A DNA stretch of 14,294 nucleotides from Puniceicoccales bacterium (GCA_031278595.1 JAITKE010000090.1:1-14294), one strand, 5' to 3'; shown: positions 6,783-13,430, numbered from the stretch's first letter. Numbers and translations: made by a program. The notes: generated by a model not told the origin, from the letters alone.

Positions 6783-7129
6783 AAGGGAAAATATCCGGAT
6801 GGCGGCGCCTTTCGATGCGAGGAGTGCCCTCCGTTCCTTCGGACAGGCTATTTTCCGGGGGCGATAGGAGGCTTCTTTTCCAGACGTAACAGAGATTCCC
6901 CAGGGTCTGCTTAGGGGCTGGTAGGGTTCGCTTGCTTTGGGGCTGGCTTTTCAGCGGAGGGCCGGGCGAAGGGCGGGGTGGGTGGGCGCCCGGCCCTCCG
7001 CTGGGGCCCGCTGCGCGGGCCGATTCCTTCGGAATCAAAAGCCAGCCCCAAAAAACACCGTTGAAGGGAAAACATCCCGGAGACAGCCTCTTCTGATGCG
7101 AGAATTGTCCCTGTGCCCTCTAGGTAGGT
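6783..7129. repeat. diverged ~65-bp direct repeat flanking cloverleaf B
   Basis: The segment 6783-6847 and the segment 7064-7129 share AAGGGAAAA, then ATCC-GGA, then GATGCGAG with TG-CCCT and a similar end. The similarity is partial, with gaps, judged by eye. The copies sit on either side of cloverleaf B. Apart from these repeats and the palindrome I see nothing in the gap 6747-7177. Confidence 0.45.
6936..7052. repeat. cloverleaf palindrome B with a G-quadruplex motif in one loop
   Basis: The outer stem TTTGGGGCTGGCTTTT (6936-6951) pairs perfectly over 16 bp with AAAAGCCAGCCCCAAA (7037-7052). Inside are three arms: a 17-bp stem (6952-6968 with 6987-7003) whose 18-base loop holds GGGCGGGGTGGGTGGG (6971-6986); GGCCCGC/GCGGGCC with loop TGC (7005-7021); and GATTCC/GGAATC with loop TTC (7022-7036). 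Only base 7004 is unpaired between arms. A partial extra outer end, GGGGCTGG, lies at 6914-6921. Arm order is the reverse of copy D. It separates kdsA from the prepilin-like gene. Confidence 0.9.
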
Positions 7130-7177
7130 AAAAACCACCAAGCTTCCTTCAGACCTGCAAAGATCGCCAAGGTTTTT

Positions 7178-8020
7178 TTAGGCAGTTACTTCCGCCTCCG
7201 TCCAGGAACGGCAGAGCTTCCACGTGGCCAAGCACTGTTGAAGAATGTTTTCGAAATCCTCCAAGGGATACTGGTTGGCCGCATCGCAGGTGGCCTGGGT
7301 GGGGTTCGGATGCAGCTCGAAGAAAAGCCCATTCGCCCCGGCGGCCAGAGCGGCTCGGGCGAGAAGCGGGGTGAAGAAGCGCTCGCCCTGCGTCACACCG
7401 GTATCACCACCGGGAATCTGCACGCTGTGGGTCGCGTCGAAAAGAACGGTGGGGGCAAAGGCCTTCATTATGGCAAAACTCCGCATGTCGACGACGAGGT
7501 TCTGGTAGCCGAAAGAGGCCCCGCGCTCCATCGACCAGATTTCCCGGGCACCCGATTCGCACAGCTTTTCGACGACGTGGCGCATCTCCCTCGGCGAGAG
7601 GAACTGTCCCTTCTTGACCGAGACCGTCCGCCCCGTTTTCGCTGCGGCGATCAGCATATCGGTCTGGCGACACAGAAAGGCCGGAACCTGCAGCACCTCG
7701 CAGACCTCCGCCAGCGCCTCCGCCTGTTCCGGTCCATGGAAGTCGCTGGTGACGGGAAGGGCATACGCGCGCTTCACCTCCCGAAGAATCTCCAACCCCC
7801 GCCGCAGGCCGACGCCTCGCGGGCTGTGGATGGAGGAGCGATTCGCCTTGTCGAACGAGCCCTTGAAGACGATCTGCAGTTCCGGATGTTTTTTTTGTAG
7901 ACTGGCGAGAAATGCCGCCACAGTGGACGAAATTTCCCAGCTCTCCAGTGAACAGGGGCCCGCCAGCAGGAGCAGTTTTTCGGGATCACGCCGTAGCGAA
8001 TCGAATGCCATCCGGTCCAT
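7178..8020 (-). CDS. kdsA: 3-deoxy-D-manno-octulosonate 8-phosphate synthase
   Basis: KdsA condenses phosphoenolpyruvate with arabinose 5-phosphate to give KDO-8-phosphate, a cytoplasmic step in making the KDO of lipopolysaccharide. The 280 residues match the family in full: LLLAGPCSLES (17-27), FKGSFDKANRSS, QVPAFLCRQTDM, VKKGQFLSP, ERGASFGYQNLVVDMRS and FDATHSVQIPGG. Cys23 in AGPCSLES, together with the His of DATHSV, the Glu of FFELHP and the Asp of TCDAANQ, marks the metal-dependent class; the metal-free E. coli type has Asn at the Cys position. ATG 8020 has AGAGGA about seven bases upstream. It appears to be transcribed alone. MITE copy 2 lies 56 bases upstream of its start, so it may affect the promoter. 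It implies a Gram-negative outer membrane with LPS. Confidence 0.96.
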   Translation of the reverse strand: MDRMAFDSLRRDPEKLLLLAGPCSLESWEISSTVAAFLASLQKKHPELQIVFKGSFDKANRSSIHSPRGVGLRRGLEILREVKRAYALPVTSDFHGPEQAEALAEVCEVLQVPAFLCRQTDMLIAAAKTGRTVSVKKGQFLSPREMRHVVEKLCESGAREIWSMERGASFGYQNLVVDMRSFAIMKAFAPTVLFDATHSVQIPGGDTGVTQGERFFTPLLARAALAAGANGLFFELHPNPTQATCDAANQYPLEDFENILQQCLATWKLCRSWTEAEVTA

Positions 8021-8075
8021 GCAAATCCTCTCGCCTCTTGGGACAAGCAGATTCCTTTCCGTTCCCTAGGGGGAA

Positions 8076-8198
8076 TAGACTTCTTTCGAAACGACGATAA
8101 GGCGATATAAAGAGAGAGTAATTTTGAGGGGTAAGTAGGAGATATTTGAGCTTAAAATATTTATCGACAGAAGAATTTATCGTTTCGAAAAAAGTCTA
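8076..8198. mobile_element. MITE-like element, copy 2 (123 bp, TA ends)
   Basis: Terminal inverted repeats: the left end reads TAGACTTCTTTCGAAACGA, the right end on the complementary strand TAGACTTTTTTCGAAACGA, with one difference in 19. It aligns over its full length with copy 1 at 3147-3266, in the same orientation. It fills most of the gap between the kdsA start and the stop of the upstream secreted-protein gene. The element is clearly more AT-rich than its surroundings. It has no coding capacity of note; short open frames inside it are broken in the other copy. Confidence 0.8.
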
Positions 8199-8216
8199 AT
8201 GACGATTTCCTCTCGG

Positions 8217-9269
8217 CTAGTCCTCCATAAAAACCGGGATGGGTTGCCGAGCCTGTGGGGGCGGCCCAGCCGGAGCTATGGCCGGAGGCGCGGCTTGGCC
8301 TTGTTGCGCCGGAGAGGGCCGCAGTGGGTTCAGCGCATCACAAAGCGCCTCATCCAAATCCCCCAGATGCGCGATCACTTCGCCCAGGAGCGTCCTGTAC
8401 TCCGAAACCTTGGCCCGTGTGTCCTTCAGTCGATTCTCATCTTCGTCGAAGTTCATCACACGACTGTGGAGTTCCGGAAGGGGATTGGTCCTGAGAAATG
8501 CGCAAAGGGCTTTTACGGCCTGGGACAGGTTGAACACAGCCGTAATCTGCGGAGGAAATTTTTCCGAATGATCCTGGCAACGAATGTTTCGCTGGCTCCA
8601 ATCCGCGTCGAATGCCTCCCGGCACTCGGGAGGGAGTTGGCTGCGACAATAACGGATGTGCACCCACATAAAGTGCTCGGCCAGCTGTATGATTTTCTGC
8701 TCTTCGGGATAATAAAGTTCCGCGCAAGCTCCGTAAATCTCGGCAGTAAGGTCTTCCAGAAGACCTAGATTTTCCGGGCCGCAGAAACGCTCGACGTAGG
8801 CCCTAAAAGCCATTCGCAGAGTGAGCTGTTCTGCTATAGGAAAGAGGTCATCGACACTTTTCACCCAAAAAGGGCAATCCGGAGCGTTTCCCGGCGGAGG
8901 AATCAGAGAGATGAAATGATTCTTACCTAACGGATAGCGACCGTAATGAATTGCACCCAATGGCTTTTCCGGGAAAACGGGATCCGCGGACGAAATTCCT
9001 CTGTAGACAGAACGGATTGGCCACTCCACGCATTGCCAAAAATCCATCGATGGCGCCGCTCTGCTTGCCGAATTCGCGGCCTTTGATATTGTGCTGCTCC
9101 CCGCATCGCCGACTAGGTTGTAGAATAGACGGGCCAAAGAAAATCCACTGATGGCATCAGAATCCAACCACAGATACTGCTCCTTTGGAGTTAATGCCGA
9201 GACCGAAAACGGCCAAGCGCCTAGGAGGAAGCACCAAAGCCATTTCCTAACACCACCCCGTTTGCGCAT
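8217..9269 (-). CDS. secreted protein of unknown function, Cys-containing, Pro-rich tail
   Basis: I do not recognise this 350-residue protein. I start it at ATG 9269, which has GGAAGG upstream and gives a clean signal peptide: basic MRKRGGVRK, hydrophobic WLWCFLLGAWPF, then a likely cut after SVSA (residue 25). The frame also reads upstream to a GTG at 9299, without a better ribosome binding site. The mature part has about nine cysteines spread along it (for example FWQCVEW, DCPFW, ERFCGPE, RYCRSQ, PECREA), which could form disulfides in the periplasm or outside. It is mainly helical towards the C-terminus (about 260-320) and ends in a Pro/Ala/Gln-rich tail of about 35 residues. No transmembrane segment or lipobox is visible. 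It is transcribed towards kdsA but separated from it by MITE copy 2. Confidence 0.75.
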   Translation of the reverse strand: MRKRGGVRKWLWCFLLGAWPFSVSALTPKEQYLWLDSDAISGFSLARLFYNLVGDAGSSTISKAANSASRAAPSMDFWQCVEWPIRSVYRGISSADPVFPEKPLGAIHYGRYPLGKNHFISLIPPPGNAPDCPFWVKSVDDLFPIAEQLTLRMAFRAYVERFCGPENLGLLEDLTAEIYGACAELYYPEEQKIIQLAEHFMWVHIRYCRSQLPPECREAFDADWSQRNIRCQDHSEKFPPQITAVFNLSQAVKALCAFLRTNPLPELHSRVMNFDEDENRLKDTRAKVSEYRTLLGEVIAHLGDLDEALCDALNPLRPSPAQQGQAAPPAIAPAGPPPQARQPIPVFMED

Positions 9270-9596
9270 CTGGTACCCTTCCAGGCCCGGAGTGTGCACG
9301 GCGCAGGGAATTCGTCAAGATATTAGCATGAGCCCTTTCCCGGCTCCACTCAAAAAATCGGAGAGCCCCGGGCGAAAAACCGAAAAGCTTCAAAATCGGA
9401 GGGCTTCCGGCTCCGGCTTTCTTTCCGGAGAAGCTCGTTTTCTTTCCCAAGAAGCTCGCCGAGCCTGATCCGCCCCACAAGGGCTGAAGCTTCACTATTC
9501 CGCAATGATTCGGGCCTTGGAGAGGCCGTGGGATTTTCCCGGCTCGTAACGATTGGGGCATCGGATGGCTGAAAAATTTTCCCGGATTATTTTTTT
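9270..9596. other. non-coding gap upstream of the secreted-protein gene, with a 21-bp tandem duplication
   Basis: No convincing gene is seen here. TTTCTTTCCGGAGAAGCTCG (9418-9437) recurs at 9439-9458 with two changes, a tandem duplication with a 21-base period. A promoter for the gene starting at 9269 is expected here, but I cannot place one with confidence. Confidence 0.5.
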
Positions 9597-9803
9597 GGGG
9601 GCCGGCTTTCGATGCCAAAGGCATCGGGCCCGCGGAGCGGAATGAGTTGGCTTTGCAAGGGACAAATGGCAGAAGCCATTTATCCCTTGCGGCCCGCGCA
9701 GCGGGCCCGATGCCGGAGGCATCGAAAGCCAGCCCGCTCCGCGGGCCGCAAGGGGAAAAAATGATGGCCCCCATCATTTTTCCCCCTTGCAAAGCCGGCC
9801 CCA
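9597..9803. repeat. cloverleaf palindrome C: one cloverleaf nested in another
   Basis: The outer cloverleaf has stem GGGGCCGGCTTT (9598-9609) / AAAGCCGGCCCC (9791-9802); arm 1 is CGATGCC/GGCATCG with loop AAA (9610-9626); arm 2 is a 14-bp stem, 9627-9640 with 9734-9747; arm 3 is a 20-bp stem, 9748-9767 with 9771-9790, one mismatch, loop CCC. Arm 2 does not end in a short loop but encloses a second cloverleaf. That has stem TGGCTTT (9648-9654) / AAAGCCA (9725-9731), extendable by two pairs including a wobble; a 16-bp arm (9655-9690, one mismatch); GGCCCGC/GCGGGCC with loop GCA (9691-9707); and CGATGCC/GGCATCG with loop GGA (9708-9724). No base is left unpaired between the arms of either level. 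Confidence 0.9.
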
Positions 9804-9858
9804 CAGCCGAGAAGAAAAAAAGGAAAACGGAGAAAAGAAAAACCGAAAGCCACCCCGG

Positions 9859-9892
9859 AAAAAGGGAGCGACACTTCCCTCTCTCGGCTCCC
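9859..9892 (-). terminator. probable terminator after rpmA
   Basis: On the - strand, 22 bases after the rpmA stop, GGGAGC (9892-9887) pairs with GCTCCC (9869-9864) across a 17-base loop and is followed directly by TTTTT (9863-9859). The stem is only six pairs (seven with the flanking C-G), so this is a moderate call. The stretch 9804-9858 beyond it is purine-rich on the + strand and holds no gene. Confidence 0.55.
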
Positions 9893-9914
9893 CTTTCCCT
9901 CCTCGGCTCAATGC

Positions 9915-10169
9915 TCAGGACGCGGAGGACGGGGTGACGTGGACCTTGCGGTGGGGGCCATCCCAGCGGACTTTTCCGTCGATCAGGGCGAAGAGAGTGA
10001 AGTCCCGACCGCAGCCGACATTGCGGCCCGGGTGGACCTTCGTGCCGCATTGGCGCATCAGGATATGGCCGGCGCGTACCGCTTCGCCGTCGTACTTCTT
10101 CACCCCCAGGCGCTGCCCCGGGCTGTCCCGACCGTTGCGCGAGGTCCCCTGTCCCTTCTTATGTGCCAT
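9915..10169 (-). CDS. rpmA: 50S ribosomal protein L27
   Basis: L27 sits near the peptidyl transferase centre of the 50S subunit. The 84-residue product begins MAHKKGQGTSRNGRDSPGQR and continues RLGVKKYDGEAVRAGHILMRQ, both family signatures. The normal bacterial length and the MAHKKG start, without the extra leader that is cleaved off in Firmicutes, indicate direct Met-Ala processing. A GAGGGAG ribosome binding site lies upstream of ATG 10169. It follows rplU by 35 bases in the usual rplU-rpmA operon; no obg gene follows on this side. Confidence 0.97.
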   Translation of the reverse strand: MAHKKGQGTSRNGRDSPGQRLGVKKYDGEAVRAGHILMRQCGTKVHPGRNVGCGRDFTLFALIDGKVRWDGPHRKVHVTPSSAS

Positions 10170-10204
10170 CGGAAAATTTCTCCCTCAAAAATCTCAATTT
10201 CCCC

Positions 10205-10519
10205 TCAGGCCACAATCGATTCCACCCGAACGACCGAGAGCTCCTGGCGGTGGCCCCGCTTGCGCTCGTAGCCCTTGCGGCGCTTCTTCTTGAAAACGAC
10301 CAGTTTCTTCCCGCGCTTGTTCTCGAGGATGTTCAGGTGAACACGGGCACCGGCCACGTAGGGATCCCCGAGCTTGGCCTCTGGGCCCTCGCCGACCAGG
10401 AGCACTTCCTTCACCTCCACCCGGTCACCGGCTTGGGAATCGGCATAGCGGTTGACGAAAAAGACATTTCCCTCCGAAACGGTCAGCTGCTTCCCCTGGA
10501 TCCGGATGATGGCCTTCAT
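10205..10519 (-). CDS. rplU: 50S ribosomal protein L21
   Basis: L21 binds 23S rRNA in the large subunit. The 104-residue product shows family features: MKAIIRIQGKQLTVSEGNVFFV at the N-terminus, VAGARVHLNILENKRGKKLVVFKKKRRKGYERKRGHRQ in the C-terminal half, and normal length. No good ribosome binding site is within 12 bases of ATG 10519. The leader holds a small GGGC/GCCC hairpin right upstream, and GGAGAGGA lies further away, so initiation may depend on leader structure. A direct repeat GCAAGGCTTA occurs twice (18-base period) in the leader at about 10552-10580. Confidence 0.96.
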   Translation of the reverse strand: MKAIIRIQGKQLTVSEGNVFFVNRYADSQAGDRVEVKEVLLVGEGPEAKLGDPYVAGARVHLNILENKRGKKLVVFKKKRRKGYERKRGHRQELSVVRVESIVA

Positions 10520-10625
10520 GATTTGGGCGATGGAAGCCCGTCCTCTCCGGAAAGCAAGGCTTAAATTGAAGGCAAGGCTTACCGGTGAGGAACCCTAAAT
10601 TTCCAGGGAGGAGTTATATTGGGGA

Positions 10626-10763
10626 GGGGCTGGCTTTCGATGCCTTCGGCATCCGGCCCGCTGCGCGGGCCGCAGGGAGGGAAAAGGACGTTCCGTCCTT
10701 TTCCCTCCCTGGAAAGCCAGCCCCAACCAACCCAAGACCTCACCCTTCCTGGAAAGCCGGCCC
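10626..10763. repeat. cloverleaf palindrome D plus a remnant outer end
   Basis: The outer stem GGGGCTGGCTTT (10626-10637) pairs perfectly with AAAGCCAGCCCC (10713-10724). Three arms follow in order: GATGCC/GGCATC with loop TTC (10639-10653), GGCCCGC/GCGGGCC with loop TGC (10655-10671), and a 17-bp stem (10674-10690 with 10694-10710, extendable by one pair) with loop TTC. A few single bases lie between arms. A second right end, CCTGGAAAGCCGGCCC, lies at 10748-10763, 40 bases further on. The locus sits between the rplU leader and the end of the M3 peptidase gene. Confidence 0.9.
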
Positions 10764-10802
10764 AAACCCCCGACACCCTACTCGGGCCGAGACGGGATCG
10801 GC

Positions 10803-13283
10803 TCACTTCGGCTCCGGTGGTGACTCCGGCTCCGGCGATGATTCCCAAAGGCCTTCGCGGCGGAGAAGGGCCGTCGGATCCGGATCGCGGCCCATGAAGT
10901 TCCGGAAGAGCTGATCCGCATCGTACAGGTCGCCCTGGCTCAGGATGCAGCGGCGGAAGCGCTCGCCCGTCTGGGCATCGAGCACCCCCTGGGCCTCGAA
11001 GGCGCCGAAGGCATCCGCCTCCAGCACCGCCGCCCAAAGGTAGGAGTAATAGCCAGCATCATAACCGCCGTTGAAAATATGGCTGAACTGGGCCACGATG
11101 CTCGGGCTATCGACGCTCCAGGGCGGCCGGTAGGGGGCGAGCCGCTCCCGCAGGGTTTCCTCCCAAAGCTCCTCCCGGTAGGATGCGTAGTGCTGGTGGA
11201 GCTCGAGGTCCAGCCGGCTGAGGCAGAGTTGACTCAGCATGGCCAGGCCCGAGAGGTGATTCCGGGCCGATTTCATCGCCCGAAACAATTTTTGGGGAAT
11301 TTTTTTCCCCGTCTCATGATGCCGGGCGAAGAGATCCAGGCTCTTCCGATCCCAGCAGAAATTCTCCATCAGCTGGGAGGGCAGTTCGACGAAATCCCAG
11401 ACCACATGGCTGCCGTTGAGCTCGGCGATGTCCAGCTGCCCGAAGAGGCTGTGGAGCAGATGCCCGAACTCGTGGAAGAGCGTCGTGACCTCGGAGTGGG
11501 TCAGCAGGGCCGGACGGCCAGGGGCCGCCGGGCTGAGATTGGCGCAGAGGACTCCGACGGGATAGCGGTAGTGGCCGTCGCGCCCACGCCGACCGACCCT
11601 ATCCCCCATCCAGGCCCCGCCCCGCTTGCTCGCCCGCGGAAAGCAGTCCGCGTAGAAGGCGCCGATGTACTTGCCCGACGCCTCGTAGACCTCGAAGAAC
11701 CGGACCTCTCCCTGCCACACCGGAACGCTGTCGGGACCGGCGGCCTCGGCTCCGGCATGGGTCGGCCGCTCCCGGACACAGATGCCGTAGAGCTTCTGGG
11801 CGATGGAGAATAGGCCCCGAAACACCGCATCGATGGGGAAATAGGGCCGCAGCGCCTCTTCGTCGAAATGATGGAGCTTCTGCCGCAATTTCTCGCTCCA
11901 GAAACCGACGTCCCAGGGCTCCAAAGCCTCTCGACTGCCCCTTTCCCCATCCCGAAAATCCTGCAGGGCCTGGCACTCCCGAAGCGCGAAGGTCCCGACG
12001 CGCCGGTGCAGGTCGTCGATGAAGGCCAGCGCCTGCTGCCCCTTCTTGGCCATGCGGCGCCGCAGGACGCAGTCGGCATGGGTTTTCTCGCCCAGGATAC
12101 GGGCATGTTCCTCCCGCAGGGCCAGGATTTCCCGAATCAGAGGCCGGTTGTCGTAGGGGCCCTCCCGGCCGACGGCCAAGCTGGCCTCCCACAGCTTCCG
12201 CCGCAGCTCGCGGTCCTCGAGGTACTGCAGGCAGGGACCCAGGCAGGGCGCCTGCAGGCTCAGCCGCCTAGTTCCCGGAGCCGCACCGGCCGGCAGTGTT
12301 CCGAGAACGGACTCCGGCAGCCCGCGCAGCTCCTCCAGCTTCGCCTCATGGGCCCAGGCATTTTTCGCGTCCAGGACATTTTTGCCGAACTGGTTCGTGA
12401 GTTGGGAGAGCCGCTGCTCGATCTCCAGAATCCGCCCCTTCTTTTCCGGAGGCAAGTCGGCCCCGCTGTCGATGAAGCCCTCCAGGGTTCGCCGCAGGTG
12501 GCGCGCGCGCAGGGGGGAGAGCTGCCGGGCCTCCTCCGTGGCCGCATAGCTCCGGACGAGCTGCCAGAGCTTGGGCCGAAGGGGGATGGAGGCGAAGAAC
12601 TGCGTCACCTCCGGCAAAACCTCGAGGTAGGCGGCCCGCAGGGCCTCCGAGTCGCAGACGTTGTTCAGGTGGTCGAGCTTCGCCCAGGCATCGGAGAGAT
12701 TTTGGTCGAAATGAATCAGCTCCTCGAGCGTATTGTCCCAGCTGAGCCGGTCGAGCGGGGTTTGCTCCAGCGACTCCAGGCCCTCCCGAGCCTCCGCCAG
12801 GGCCAGGCGTATATCCCCCACCGCGCACTCGGGCTGGAGCTGAGGCCAGGGAATCGGCCAGGACTGGTCCAGAAAGGGATGGGCCGAAGTGGAACAGCTC
12901 ACCCGGGCGGCCCCAGGCTCAGGAATTACTAGAGCATCTCCAGATTCGGAAATCCCTTGGGCGGCCCCAGGCTCAGGAATCACCGGAGCGGCTCCAGGTT
13001 TGGAAATCCCCACCCCGGCGCCTGTTGCCATCAGGTCGGAATCCACAGCCGCCGCTCCGATGCCCGCCGCTGCCACCCTAGTATCTGCAACCACCGAGCC
13101 AGCACCCGCCGCCGCCATCTCAGCGCCCGAAACCACCGAACCGGCCTCCGCAGTTGCCGAGCCAGCACCCGTCGCCCCCAAGGGGGCCTCCTCCCCTCTC
13201 GAAAGAAGCGTCGCATGTCGGCAGGACATGGCCAAGAGGGAAGCGGAAAACATCCCCAGTTTCAATAAAAAATCTCCGCCCAT
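10803..13283 (-). CDS. M3-family oligopeptidase (oligopeptidase A-like), predicted lipoprotein
   Basis: A zinc metallopeptidase of family M3 that would degrade short peptides. The zinc site is HEFGH (604-608) with the downstream Glu in VELPSQLMENF (about 633). The C-terminal motif HIFNGGYDAGYYSYLWA is typical of the oligopeptidase A/Dcp group, as is the N-terminal start HPFLDQSWPIPWPQLQPE. Unlike cytosolic PrlC (about 680 residues) this protein has 826, because about 130 residues precede the M3 domain. They begin with a hydrophobic signal ending LLAMSC, a weak lipobox with Cys21, followed by an Ala/Gly/Val-rich low-complexity stretch with internal repeats. This suggests a membrane-anchored periplasmic or surface enzyme on a flexible tether. 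The frame opens at a TTG (13289), but ATG 13283 two codons later is preferred; neither has a strong ribosome binding site. It is transcribed divergently from glgA. Confidence 0.9.
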   Translation of the reverse strand: MGGDFLLKLGMFSASLLAMSCRHATLLSRGEEAPLGATGAGSATAEAGSVVSGAEMAAAGAGSVVADTRVAAAGIGAAAVDSDLMATGAGVGISKPGAAPVIPEPGAAQGISESGDALVIPEPGAARVSCSTSAHPFLDQSWPIPWPQLQPECAVGDIRLALAEAREGLESLEQTPLDRLSWDNTLEELIHFDQNLSDAWAKLDHLNNVCDSEALRAAYLEVLPEVTQFFASIPLRPKLWQLVRSYAATEEARQLSPLRARHLRRTLEGFIDSGADLPPEKKGRILEIEQRLSQLTNQFGKNVLDAKNAWAHEAKLEELRGLPESVLGTLPAGAAPGTRRLSLQAPCLGPCLQYLEDRELRRKLWEASLAVGREGPYDNRPLIREILALREEHARILGEKTHADCVLRRRMAKKGQQALAFIDDLHRRVGTFALRECQALQDFRDGERGSREALEPWDVGFWSEKLRQKLHHFDEEALRPYFPIDAVFRGLFSIAQKLYGICVRERPTHAGAEAAGPDSVPVWQGEVRFFEVYEASGKYIGAFYADCFPRASKRGGAWMGDRVGRRGRDGHYRYPVGVLCANLSPAAPGRPALLTHSEVTTLFHEFGHLLHSLFGQLDIAELNGSHVVWDFVELPSQLMENFCWDRKSLDLFARHHETGKKIPQKLFRAMKSARNHLSGLAMLSQLCLSRLDLELHQHYASYREELWEETLRERLAPYRPPWSVDSPSIVAQFSHIFNGGYDAGYYSYLWAAVLEADAFGAFEAQGVLDAQTGERFRRCILSQGDLYDADQLFRNFMGRDPDPTALLRREGLWESSPEPESPPEPK
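12905..13012. repeat. 54-bp tandem repeat coding for the M3 peptidase linker
   Basis: Units 12905-12958 and 12959-13012 both start GGGCGGCCCCAGGCTCAGGA and end in GGAAATCCC-rich sequence. Each unit itself looks like two related half units of about 27 bases. They encode the alternating PGAA...VIPE and PGAA...GISE segments of the linker. A second, more diverged repeat (CCACCGA-CC, GCCAGCACCCG) continues through 13090-13180. The 54-base period keeps the reading frame. Confidence 0.75.
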
Positions 13284-13430
13284 CGGCAATAGCTAAGTTC
13301 CCAGTCTAAAGCCTTGTCTCCGGCCGAAAAGCTTTAAAATACTCTCCCTCCACGTCGCCACGGAAAGGCAACGGTGCCCAAGGCACAGGGGACTAAAATC
13401 TCTCCGACGGCGGGTTCGGAAGAGGAGGAG
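13284..13430. promoter_or_regulatory. divergent intergenic region between the M3 peptidase and glgA
   Basis: This 147-base gap must hold the promoters for both genes. For glgA, TTGTCT (13314-13319) and TAAAAT (13335-13340) are the best candidates, but a 15-base spacing is short. No operator-like palindrome is obvious. Confidence 0.3.

Noticed and set aside
7130..7177. AAAAACC/GGTTTTT pair after kdsA as a terminator
   Set aside because: The loop would be 34 bases with only seven mostly A-T pairs, too weak to call.
7238..7900. Plus-strand open frame opposite kdsA
   Set aside because: Entirely antisense to kdsA, whose identity is certain; no supporting signals.
9418..9458. Short tandem duplication as a CRISPR-like array
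   Set aside because: Only two units with a 21-base period and no spacers.
9247..10050. Minus-strand open frame of 267 codons across cloverleaf C
   Set aside because: It overlaps rpmA in another frame, overlaps the start of the secreted-protein gene, and runs through the palindromes; composition is not protein-like.
11868..12932. Long + strand open frame opposite the M3 peptidase (354 codons)
   Set aside because: Antisense shadow of a conserved metallopeptidase in high-GC DNA, with no ribosome binding site and no recognisable domain.
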